Shown piece after piece: positions 34,197 through 40,828 of a stretch of DNA of 40,828 bases. Origin of the DNA: Bacillota bacterium. GTDB lineage: Bacteria; Bacillota; Clostridia; Clostridiales; Caloramatoraceae. The notes under the pieces are model-generated. The model did not search any database, was not told where the DNA came from, and saw only the letters and a list, made by a program, of their open reading frames with translations. The stretch's first letter is position 1. Each line of letters starts with the position of its first letter. Where the stretch lies: NCBI GenBank assembly GCA_023389275.1, contig JAEWEN010000093.1, forward strand, positions 1 through 40,828. Reading direction: 5' to 3'. A program made the position numbers and the translations under genes.

Positions 34197-34222
34197 TATA
34201 AGGAATACTTTAGATAAATAAA

Positions 34223-34251
34223 AAAGCCTAGTATATTTTTTACTAGGCTTT
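34223..34251. terminator. Bidirectional terminator
   Basis: AAAGCCTAGTA pairs with TACTAGGCTTT (11 bp, 7-nt loop) with A-runs before and T-runs after it. It serves the ABC operon and the convergent YfcC gene. Confidence 0.92.
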
Positions 34252-34265
34252 GATTTTTTATTAAA

Positions 34266-35699
34266 TTAAAATGGTCCGTATCCTATTAATAATGAAATAA
34301 ATACAAATACAACTTGTACTGCAAATAGTATTCCAAATAAAGGTACGAAGAACTTATAGTATTTATTAACTGGAACCTTTGCTATAGAACAGAATATAAA
34401 TATCATACTTGTTGGCCATAGTAGGTTAGAAAGTCCATCTCCAAATTGGAATATTAAAACTGCAATTTGTCTGTTAATACCTAAAAGATCACTAATAGGT
34501 ACCATAATTGGCATAGAAGTTGCTGCTTGAGCACTTCCAGAAGGAATAAGGAAGTTTAATAGTGTTTGGAATACAAGCATTCCTAAACTACTTACATATG
34601 TACTAAGATGACTTAATGCAGATGCAAATGCATTTATAATAGTATCTAGTATATTACCTTTATTAAGAACAACTAATATTCCTCTAGCAAGTCCTATTAC
34701 CATAGCTGGCATTACTGCTCTTTCAAGACCTACAACAAAAGTGTTTGCAATTTTATTTAAACTAAATCTATTAAATAATCCAGCAAGTATAGATACAATT
34801 AAAAATACTGCTCCAAATTCATTTATATACCAATCGTATTTAGTTACTCCAATTACAATTACTACAATACCTAAAAATAATGTTATTAATGCTAATATTT
34901 TACCTGTTGTAAATTTACTAGCTAGTCTTTCTTCGTTTAAAGCAAGATCTCCAACTTCCATACCGTATACTAAACTTTTTGTTGGATCTTTTTTAACTTT
35001 ACTTGCGTAATATAATACGTAAGCTATAGTTATTGCTGTCATAACAACAAGAATTATAACTCTAAGCCCCATACCTGAACCAATTGGTAGCTGTGCAATA
35101 TCCTGTGCAACTCCTATTGTAAAAGGATTTATAGTAGCTGATGAGAATCCTACTCCTACTGCGATTAAAGACATACCTAGTCCTACAATTGTATCGTATC
35201 CTAAGGCTATAGCTAAACTTATAAATATAGGAACAAATGCTATCATTTCTTCAAAAGAGAAAGTTCCAGTAGATGCCCAAGCTGATACAACAATCATAAT
35301 AAGTGTTATAAATAATTTTGATAATGCCGGTTTTTTGTTTGTTAATCTAACCATTGAAGCTATACTCGCATCCATAGCTCCTGTTTGTACTATAATATGA
35401 AGGGAAGCCCCTACTATAAAAATAAAGAAGATTACTTGTCCCCCATCAATCATACCTTCTATTATGCTTAGGAACATATCAAATATTCCTACAGGGGAAG
35501 ATTGTATGTAATGAAATGAATCTGCAATTATTGAGCTTTTCTTTGTTACCTCATCTACTACAACATCATATTTTCCAGCAGGTATAAGGTAAGTTGCTAT
35601 AGTTGCTAAAATTAGCATGGAAAATAATATTATAAATGAATGAGGAAATTCACGTTTCTTTTTCGTTTCTTTTACCTCTGTGTTATTACTGTCTGTCAT
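34266..35699 (-). CDS. YfcC-family membrane transporter
   Basis: A 477-residue protein with about 12 helices of the YfcC/DcuC-like ion transporter group. Recognisable features are PHSFIILFSMLILATIATYLIPAGKYD at the start, FSSATINPFTIGVAQDIAQLPIGSG in the middle and LLNFLIPSGSAQAATSMPIMVPISDLLG near the end. These proteins are annotated as amino acid or carboxylate carriers with little direct evidence. It sits 26 bases downstream of an M20 amidohydrolase gene in the same direction, so the pair probably imports an N-acyl amino acid or small peptide for cleavage. Confidence 0.88.
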   Translation of the reverse strand: MTDSNNTEVKETKKKREFPHSFIILFSMLILATIATYLIPAGKYDVVVDEVTKKSSIIADSFHYIQSSPVGIFDMFLSIIEGMIDGGQVIFFIFIVGASLHIIVQTGAMDASIASMVRLTNKKPALSKLFITLIMIVVSAWASTGTFSFEEMIAFVPIFISLAIALGYDTIVGLGMSLIAVGVGFSSATINPFTIGVAQDIAQLPIGSGMGLRVIILVVMTAITIAYVLYYASKVKKDPTKSLVYGMEVGDLALNEERLASKFTTGKILALITLFLGIVVIVIGVTKYDWYINEFGAVFLIVSILAGLFNRFSLNKIANTFVVGLERAVMPAMVIGLARGILVVLNKGNILDTIINAFASALSHLSTYVSSLGMLVFQTLLNFLIPSGSAQAATSMPIMVPISDLLGINRQIAVLIFQFGDGLSNLLWPTSMIFIFCSIAKVPVNKYYKFFVPLFGILFAVQVVFVFISLLIGYGPF

Positions 35700-35725
35700 G
35701 TTTCACCTCTTGTATTTTATAAAAA

Positions 35726-36922
35726 TTAATTATTAATTGATTCTAAATAATCAATAGCAAGTTGTATGTTAAGTTTTACCCCTATGGATAAAGCATCTTC
35801 ATCAAAGTCAAATTTAGGATGGTGCATAAGATTAACAAATCCTTTTTCTTCATTTCTAGCTCCAACCATCATAATAGTCCCTGGAGTTTTTTCTACATAG
35901 TAAGCAAAATCCTCTGACCCCATATTAGGCTTATCTAATAAAATAACATTTTGTTTTGTTAGTAGTTTTGTACTGCTTTCCTCTGCAAATGATGCTTTTT
36001 CTACATCATTAATTAGTGGAGGAACACCAGGTATTATATTAACTTTGCATTGTCCACCAGATTCTTCAGCTACACGATTTGCGATTTCTAAAATTCTTTT
36101 TTTAACCTTAGCTCTAACTTCGTGTGAAAGTGTACGAATTGTTCCTTTTAACTTAGCACTTCCTTGAATAACATTACTTGCTGATCCAGAATTAAAAGCA
36201 CCAACTGATACAATTACTGCATCTAAAGGATTAAACTCTCTACTTACCATAAACTGAATGTCAGTGTATACTTTAACTGCCATTGAAATAGCGTCTATAC
36301 ACTCATGAGGCATTGATGCATGTCCACCTTTTCCTATCATTTCAATTTCGAAATCATCAGATGAAGCCATAGCTGCACCTTTTTTTATTGTTACAGTACC
36401 AGTAGGATACTCTGTTGTTAAATGTAATCCAAAAATTGCATTAACATTTTCCATTGCTCCATCTGCTACCATGTTTTCAGCACCTGAATTTGGGCCTTCT
36501 TCCTCAGGTTGAAAAATAAATTTAATATTTCCTTTTATCATATCCTTGTGTTGAGATAATGCTTTTGCTGCTCCAAGTAGCATTGCAGTATGTCCATCAT
36601 GTCCACAAGCGTGCATCTTTCCATTATAAGATGATTTGTAACTTGTTTCATTTTCCTCTTGCATTAAAAGGGCATCCATATCTGCTCTTAGTGCAACTGT
36701 ATTTTCACATTTAGAGTTTTCTCCTTTTAAAATACCAACTACACCTGTTATTCCAACACCAGTTTGAACCTCAAGTCCCCACTTGGTTAATAAATCTGCA
36801 ACAATTCCAGCAGTTCTTTCAACTTCTGAACCTATTTCAGGATGTATATGAAAATCTCTTCTAAGATCAATAACTTCTTGTTTTATACTATCTACTGTTT
36901 CAAATATCTTTTGAATATCCAA
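35726..36922 (-). CDS. M20D-family amidohydrolase (N-acyl-amino acid hydrolase type)
   Basis: A 398-residue metallopeptidase-fold enzyme that cleaves N-acyl amino acids or related amides. Metal-binding and catalytic residues are visible: C106-G-H108 with H111 in MHACGHDGH, E140-E142 in QPEEEGP, FGLH with its histidine near 170, and the late GSEDFAYY. The dimerisation or lid domain lies between about 185 and 300. The start is a TTG (36922) preceded by GGAGG six to seven bases upstream; no ATG is available nearby. It has a canonical promoter and is followed by the YfcC transporter. Hippurate-, AbgB- and aminoacylase-like substrates are all possible. Confidence 0.92.
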   Translation of the reverse strand: MDIQKIFETVDSIKQEVIDLRRDFHIHPEIGSEVERTAGIVADLLTKWGLEVQTGVGITGVVGILKGENSKCENTVALRADMDALLMQEENETSYKSSYNGKMHACGHDGHTAMLLGAAKALSQHKDMIKGNIKFIFQPEEEGPNSGAENMVADGAMENVNAIFGLHLTTEYPTGTVTIKKGAAMASSDDFEIEMIGKGGHASMPHECIDAISMAVKVYTDIQFMVSREFNPLDAVIVSVGAFNSGSASNVIQGSAKLKGTIRTLSHEVRAKVKKRILEIANRVAEESGGQCKVNIIPGVPPLINDVEKASFAEESSTKLLTKQNVILLDKPNMGSEDFAYYVEKTPGTIMMVGARNEEKGFVNLMHHPKFDFDEDALSIGVKLNIQLAIDYLESINN

Positions 36923-36969
36923 TTTGTACCTCCAATATATTTCTAAAATTGAAAAATAAAGTACTTATT

Positions 36970-36998
36970 ATTATACATTTAAATGAGTATTTTTTCAA
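36970..36998 (-). promoter_or_regulatory. Promoter of the M20 hydrolase-YfcC operon
   Basis: On the minus strand TTGAAA (36998-36993) and TATAAT (36975-36970) are exactly 17 bases apart, about 48 bases before the TTG start. Confidence 0.8.
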
Positions 36999-37148
36999 AT
37001 GATTATAGTCGAAAAAGCTCTGTTAGTGTTGAATTTACTGTTAACTTTTATATTAATCTTAATTATTTATGGAATGTATAAGATTTTAATATATAAGGAA
37101 AGAATGAATGTTATTTAAATATACATAAAATGGAAAATGTGATATCCT

Positions 37149-37910
37149 ATGAAAGGATTTATTTTTAGATTTATAAAAGATGTTGGAGGGGTTATAGGAA
37201 TGTTATATGCTATATTATCTTTTCTTGGAATATTTATAATGTATACTTTTGAAATATTAGCTTTAAAATTTATAAGTGTTTCTTTAGTATCATTTTTATT
37301 ATATTCTTCAGGAATTATAACTATTGTTTTAGGATGTATATTCTTAAAAGAATTGTTTAATCTAGAGAAATTAGTGTCAATAATAATGGTATTTTTAGGT
37401 GTATCAATAATGTTTGTTTCCAACACTAAGGTTGAAGGGAACATATATGGCTTAATATTTGCATTAATTGCAGGAACAGGATATGCTCTATTTTTATTTT
37501 TTGTAAAGAAATTTAATATAGAGTCTGGATTAAAAACATTATTCTATTTATTTTTGTTTGGAAGTATATATTTGTTAATTCCTTTACTTTTATTTAGTGA
37601 GATAAACTTAATAAAGGAAGGCATAATATATATTTTTGCATTAGCAGTAATACCTACAGTAGGAGGATTTTATTTTACAAATAAAGCATTAAATCTTATT
37701 GAAGCAGGAAAAGTACAGCTATTTGAAATGACAGAGCCATTTTTTGCAACGCTCTTAGCTTATATTGTACTATCACAGGTAATTACAATTTATGATTTTA
37801 TTTCGGGATTTGTGATTATGATAGGACTATTAATATTAGAAATGAAAAATATAAAGTCCGTAATATTTACAAAAGAAAATAAACTAATTAAAAACTATAC
37901 AGAAAAATAG
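37149..37910 (+). CDS. EamA/DMT-family transporter lacking its N-terminal helices
   Basis: A 253-residue membrane protein of the drug/metabolite transporter superfamily, with about eight helices instead of ten. The first EamA repeat is incomplete: it begins at what is normally helix 3 (GVIGMLYAILSFLGIFIMYTFEILAL) and then shows the conserved VSLVSFLLYSSGIITIVLGCIFLKE block. The second repeat is complete and includes the ALNLIEAGKVQLFEMTEPFFATLLA block. About 40-60 residues are missing compared with normal members, and ATG 37149 has no convincing ribosome site. An isolated AAGGAA-ATG at about 37099-37107 starts a four-codon frame just upstream. It is probably a 5'-deleted, inactive gene, though a short functional form cannot be excluded. 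Confidence 0.7.
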   Translation: MKGFIFRFIKDVGGVIGMLYAILSFLGIFIMYTFEILALKFISVSLVSFLLYSSGIITIVLGCIFLKELFNLEKLVSIIMVFLGVSIMFVSNTKVEGNIYGLIFALIAGTGYALFLFFVKKFNIESGLKTLFYLFLFGSIYLLIPLLLFSEINLIKEGIIYIFALAVIPTVGGFYFTNKALNLIEAGKVQLFEMTEPFFATLLAYIVLSQVITIYDFISGFVIMIGLLILEMKNIKSVIFTKENKLIKNYTEK

Positions 37911-38002
37911 TTATAAAAGCACTGTCTAAATTGATGGTGCTTCTTTATTATACTTTAAATGATACTTTAGTTTTACAAATATTAAATTTAGGGGAGGATA
38001 TT

Positions 38003-38640
38003 ATGGTAAAGTATATAATTTTTGATTTTGATGGTACGTTAGTTGATTCTATTGACCTATTAGTAGCAATTACTAAGGATATAGCTGATAAGCATAAAAT
38101 GAATAAATTAAATAATAAGGAGATAAATGAACTAAAGATACTTTCAGTAAAGCAGAGAATGGAAAGATTAAATGTTCCTTTTTATAAGCTTCCTTTAGTA
38201 ACAATAGACATACTTACAAAATACAAACAAAATGCTAAACAGTTAAAAATTTCAAGTGATATAAAGAATCTACTTATACAATTGAAAAAATTAGACCTAA
38301 AGTTAATTGTGCTTTCATCAAATTCAGCTGAAAATATAAAAAAATGTTTAAAAGCTAATGGAATAGAGTGTATTGATAAAATTTATTCTACTAGAGGGTT
38401 GTTAGATAAAAGTTCTGTAATTAAAAAATTTATAAAGGAAAATAGTTTAGGTAAAAATAAAGAAGAAATATTATATGTAGGAGATGAACGTAGGGATATA
38501 GATGCTTGTAAAAAACAGGGATAAAAATAATAGCAGTTACATGGGGATATGATACTGTAGAGTTTTTAAATAAGGGTAATCCAGACTATATAGTATCAGA
38601 ACCTTTTGAAATAGTTAAAATCATAAATGATGAATATTAA
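38003..38640 (+). pseudogene. HAD-family phosphatase with a -1 frameshift near the 3' end
   Basis: Phosphoglycolate phosphatase-like HAD hydrolase. AGGGGAGG precedes ATG 38003 (an upstream in-frame ATG at 37931 lacks such a site). Motif I is DFDGTLVDS, motif II is VLSSNSAE, motif III K is in LDKSSVIKKF, and motif IV is YVGDERRDIDAC. The frame stops at 38524 right after an A6 run (38510-38515). In the -1 frame the family sequence continues without a gap, TGIKIIAVTWGYDTVEFL to DYIVSEPFEIVKIINDEY, ending at 38640. One missing A restores a normal product of 212 residues. It is either a real one-base deletion or a sequencing error in the homopolymer; all catalytic motifs precede the break. Confidence 0.85.
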
Positions 38641-38663
38641 ATATTATACAATATGAAATAAAA

Positions 38664-38691
38664 CATATTGAAAATATAAAATGCATAATTT
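38664..38691 (+). promoter_or_regulatory. Possible sigma-E-type sporulation promoter for ytrHI
   Basis: CATATT (38664-38669) and CATAATTT (38684-38691) are 14 bases apart, near the mother-cell sigma-E pattern (about ATA-rich -35, 13-14 base spacer, CATA-type -10). It lies 34 bases before the ytrH ATG. YtrH and YtrI belong to the sigma-E regulon in Bacillus, so the placement makes sense. Confidence 0.4.
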
Positions 38692-38725
38692 ATATAGAAA
38701 TAATTTATATGGAAAAGGTAGTTAT

Positions 38726-39064
38726 ATGATAAATTTTATTTCTAATATAATATGTAGTTTTTTTATAGCATTTGGTGTAATAGTAGGGGCAAGTGCATTT
38801 GGAGGACTTGCAGCTATTATAACTAACCAACCTCCATTAAAGACTATTATTGAATTAGCAGGATCAATAAAAATATGGGCTGTTGCAACTGCATTAGGTG
38901 GAACATTTTCATCATTTGAAGTATTAGACGAAGGAGTTTTTAAAGGGGAAATTCGTCTTGCAATAAAGCAAATGGTTTATGTTTTAGTAGCCCTTTTAGG
39001 TGCAAATGCAGGGTTTTATTTAGTTAAATTATTACATAGGTGTGGGCAAATATGGGGAGAATAA
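38726..39064 (+). CDS. ytrH: Sporulation membrane protein YtrH
   Basis: A 112-residue protein with three hydrophobic helices, matching YtrH in length and sequence (NIICSFFIAFGVIVGASAFGG, ITNQPPLKTIIELAGSIKIWAV, ALGGTFSSFEVLDEGVFKGE). In Bacillus subtilis YtrH is made in the mother cell under sigma-E and is needed for efficient sporulation. ATG 38726 is preferred because AAAGGTAG lies upstream and the product then has the usual YtrH length; an ATG at 38681 would overlap the putative promoter. It overlaps ytrI. Confidence 0.92.
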   Translation: MINFISNIICSFFIAFGVIVGASAFGGLAAIITNQPPLKTIIELAGSIKIWAVATALGGTFSSFEVLDEGVFKGEIRLAIKQMVYVLVALLGANAGFYLVKLLHRCGQIWGE

Positions 39065-39516
39065 GAAAGGCGGGTTACCTTGTATTTTTCTTTACTGGAG
39101 TTATATTAGGAGGAATAATTGGGTTTGTTACTTTAAGTGCTTTTATTAGTTATAGAATAGATGGATATCATCAAAAAATAGCAAGTTTATATTCAATAAT
39201 TAATGAAAAGGACATGGTACTTGAAAAATTAGAGGATAGTGTTAATAAAAGAAAACTTGTAGTTAAAGACATTGAGGTTTGGTTAGATTCTAAAGAGGAC
39301 AAACTAGTTAATATAGAACTTGAAAAGCATATTAAACAAAAGCTTGGAATTTTTGTTGGTAAGGAAGTAGGAAAGATTGAAGCAGATATGCTTTGGGAAG
39401 TTATTAATCAAAGAATTATGAAAATCGGAAGTAGTGAATATAGATTAGAAGCAAATAAGCTTGTAATATCAGAAATAATTAATATATGGATTGAAATTAA
39501 ACCTTTGAAAAAGTGA
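39052..39516 (+). CDS. ytrI: Sporulation membrane protein YtrI
   Basis: A 154-residue protein with one N-terminal transmembrane helix (about 8-30) followed by a coiled coil (HQKIASLYSIINEKDMVLEKLEDSVNK) and a C-terminal domain. It matches the size and layout of YtrI, always found next to YtrH in spore formers and produced under sigma-E. The ATG at 39052 lies 13 bases inside ytrH, with AGGTG about nine bases before it; the GTG at 39040 is an alternative start. The stop codon lies inside the stem of the following terminator. Confidence 0.87.
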   Translation: MGRIRKAGYLVFFFTGVILGGIIGFVTLSAFISYRIDGYHQKIASLYSIINEKDMVLEKLEDSVNKRKLVVKDIEVWLDSKEDKLVNIELEKHIKQKLGIFVGKEVGKIEADMLWEVINQRIMKIGSSEYRLEANKLVISEIINIWIEIKPLKK

Positions 39517-39542
39517 GTATGTAAATTACATACTCACTTTTT
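39508..39542 (+). terminator. Terminator after ytrI
   Basis: AAAAAGTGAGTATG pairs perfectly with CATACTCACTTTTT (14 bp plus inner pairs). The U-tract is part of the stem, and the ytrI stop codon is inside the left arm. Confidence 0.9.
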
Positions 39543-39546
39543 ATAT

Positions 39547-39586
39547 ATGTTTTTATTATAGTTGTATAGAAAAATATGTATTAAAA
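39547..39586. repeat. 40-bp direct repeat, copy 1
   Basis: Starts ATGTTTTTATTATAG and ends ATGTATTAAAA. It is identical at 38 of 40 positions to 40789-40828, on the other side of the dehydratase gene. Confidence 0.85.
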
Positions 39587-39614
39587 GTATTAATGAAAGA
39601 TGTTAAATAAATAA

Positions 39615-40589
39615 TTATATTAGCGCAATAACTTCTTTTAAGATTTTTTCATCAATATTACAGCCACTCATTTGTAAAACTACTTTTTTATTTTTTAATT
39701 TATCTTTTAACTTAATAGCTGCCATAATTGGTGCACTACCTGCTCCTTCTGCAAGATTTCTAGTATATTTTAAAGCAAAAGCAATCCCTTTTTTTATTTC
39801 ATCTTCACTTAATATAATGAAATCATCAAGATTGTCTTTATAGATTTGGAAAGGTAATTCATAAGCTGCTCCTGTTGCAAAGCCACCTGCAAATGTTTTA
39901 TTTTCACTACTTTGAATAATTTTATTTTTCCATGATAAATAAGCAGCTTTAGAATCCTCTGCTTGAACAGCTATAATTTCAATATTAGGATTAATACTTT
40001 TCAAAACAGTTATTGCAGCTGCAACTTCACTACCAGCTCCTATTGGAAGTATAACTGTATCTACATCTGGTAAATCATCTACAATTTCTAAAAATTCTGT
40101 TCCAACTCCATTAATTAGATGGGGTTCATTTGCTGCATGAACATAATATAAATTTCTTTCATTACTTAGTTTCTCAACAACTTTTGCAGCTTCTTCAAAG
40201 TTATTACCTTCTTCTATTAATTCGGCACCAGCATCAATAATAGTCTTATTTTTAATAGGGTTGTTTCCTTTAGGTACAACAACTACAGCATTTATACCAA
40301 TTAATTTAGCAGCAGTTGCAACAGAAATACCATGGTTTCCTGTAGAAAAGGTAATTACTCCTTTAACTCCTTTTTCTTTTAAATGTTGAATAACATTTAT
40401 TCCACCTCTTATTTTAAAACTTCCACCAATATTATGATTTTCATGTTTTATATATATTTCTGCACCTATAATATCTGATAAGTTTTTATAATAATTTAAT
40501 TTTGTAGGTTTTAAAAATTTATAAACATGTTCTTTTGCTTTGAAAACTTCTTGAATAGAAATAGGATAATTTTTTTCTTTAAAATTCAT
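39615..40589 (-). CDS. Threonine/serine dehydratase (fold-type II PLP enzyme)
   Basis: A 324-residue PLP enzyme of the threonine ammonia-lyase/serine racemase group, deaminating threonine to 2-oxobutanoate or serine to pyruvate. The PLP lysine K59 is in GGSFKIRGG; STGNHGISVA is the substrate loop; PIGAGSEVAAA is the phosphate-binding glycine loop (usually GGGG-like, here GAGS); and LQMSGCNID closes the active site. There is no C-terminal ACT or regulatory domain, so it resembles the catabolic, shorter type. AAAGGGAG precedes the ATG. It is monocistronic. The altered glycine loop leaves the exact substrate (threonine, serine or a related amino acid) open. Confidence 0.88.
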   Translation of the reverse strand: MNFKEKNYPISIQEVFKAKEHVYKFLKPTKLNYYKNLSDIIGAEIYIKHENHNIGGSFKIRGGINVIQHLKEKGVKGVITFSTGNHGISVATAAKLIGINAVVVVPKGNNPIKNKTIIDAGAELIEEGNNFEEAAKVVEKLSNERNLYYVHAANEPHLINGVGTEFLEIVDDLPDVDTVILPIGAGSEVAAAITVLKSINPNIEIIAVQAEDSKAAYLSWKNKIIQSSENKTFAGGFATGAAYELPFQIYKDNLDDFIILSEDEIKKGIAFALKYTRNLAEGAGSAPIMAAIKLKDKLKNKKVVLQMSGCNIDEKILKEVIALI

Positions 40590-40673
40590 TATAAAATCTC
40601 CCTTTAAATTATTTCATCTAAGCTATTTTTAACTTAAATATAGTCATTTTTTAGCTAAGTTTGCTATTACCTT

Positions 40674-40682
40674 ATTATACCA
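40674..40682 (-). promoter_or_regulatory. Extended -10 promoter for the dehydratase gene
   Basis: On the minus strand TGGTATAAT matches TGnTATAAT. It lies about 85 bases before the ATG. No clear -35 box is present, and the leader in between shows no riboswitch that I recognise. Confidence 0.5.
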
Positions 40683-40788
40683 GTTAGTTTTAAGGAAAAA
40701 ACAACCAATTGGATTTTTTACAAATTATCTACTTAGTCTACTAAAATCCTATTAAACCAAATAGAAAAAACTTATCTTTATGTACATT

Positions 40789-40828
40789 ATGTTTTTATTA
40801 TAATTGTATAGAAAAAAATGTATTAAAA
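40789..40828. repeat. 40-bp direct repeat, copy 2 (reaches the window edge)
   Basis: Same orientation and 38 of 40 bases identical to 39547-39586. The match runs to the final base, so its true length may be greater. Confidence 0.85.

Noticed and set aside
31034..34251. The two GCCTAGTA hairpins flanking the sugar ABC operon as mobile-element ends
   Set aside because: Both are ordinary intrinsic terminators with U-tracts; similarity is confined to the stem core and there is no transposase or target duplication.
38510..38516. Programmed -1 frameshifting at the A6C run of the HAD gene
   Set aside because: The zero frame is TGT AAA AAA CAG, so a tandem slip would leave a mismatched P-site codon; it is not a canonical A_AAA_AAC arrangement. 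No strong stimulatory structure is apparent downstream. A deletion or sequencing error is simpler.

Overview
The window is a very AT-rich (roughly 70 % or more A+T by eye), densely coded stretch of a Gram-positive genome. Strong AGGAGG-type ribosome binding sites, occasional TTG and GTG starts, many short U-tailed hairpin terminators, clostridial family variants (DUF4317, CPFC thioredoxin-like protein, PTS EIIC-EAL fusion) and the sporulation pair ytrH-ytrI point to an endospore-forming Clostridium sensu lato, probably host-associated. I cannot name a species. No rRNA, tRNA, CRISPR array, phage or intact insertion sequence is visible. It looks like a chromosomal metabolic and sensory region with several decayed genes.

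Left part (1-14.4 kb): the C-terminal bulk of an EIIC-EAL cyclic-di-GMP phosphodiesterase cut by the window edge; a YczE-type membrane protein; a GNAT acetyltransferase followed by a sialate-O-acetylesterase-like enzyme; a membrane-anchored methyltransferase; the catalase-peroxidase katG; an orphan secreted- or spore-type hypothetical; an MFS exporter followed by a wrecked sugar epimerase gene; a DUF4317 protein; an unrecognised gene remnant; and a HelD-type helicase.

Middle part (14.4-28.6 kb): a nitroreductase, a thioredoxin-like protein, then a clear lysine riboswitch with promoter and terminator that controls an isochorismatase-fold hydrolase plus an amino acid permease. After a chemoreceptor comes a three-gene operon of MarR regulator, Old Yellow Enzyme and flavodoxin. 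Its order, its HGDR active-site motif (residues 163-166) and its Fe-S cysteine cluster identify it as bilQRS, the gut bilirubin reductase operon, with two matching operator dyads at its promoter. An XRE-TPR regulator, a variant peptide deformylase, a response regulator/ABC/histidine kinase module of the peptide-antibiotic-defence type, and azlCD follow.

Right part (28.6-40.8 kb): a dCache chemoreceptor beside a sugar ABC importer that lacks its ATPase; a YfcC transporter with an M20 amidohydrolase; a DMT transporter lacking its first helices; a HAD phosphatase with a one-base frameshift in an A-run; the sigma-E-type sporulation pair ytrHI; and a threonine/serine dehydratase flanked by two 40-bp near-identical direct repeats, the second of which ends exactly at the window edge.

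The two observations most worth follow-up are the bilQRS operon with its regulatory dyads, and the lysine riboswitch placed in front of a hydrolase that is not a known lysine gene.
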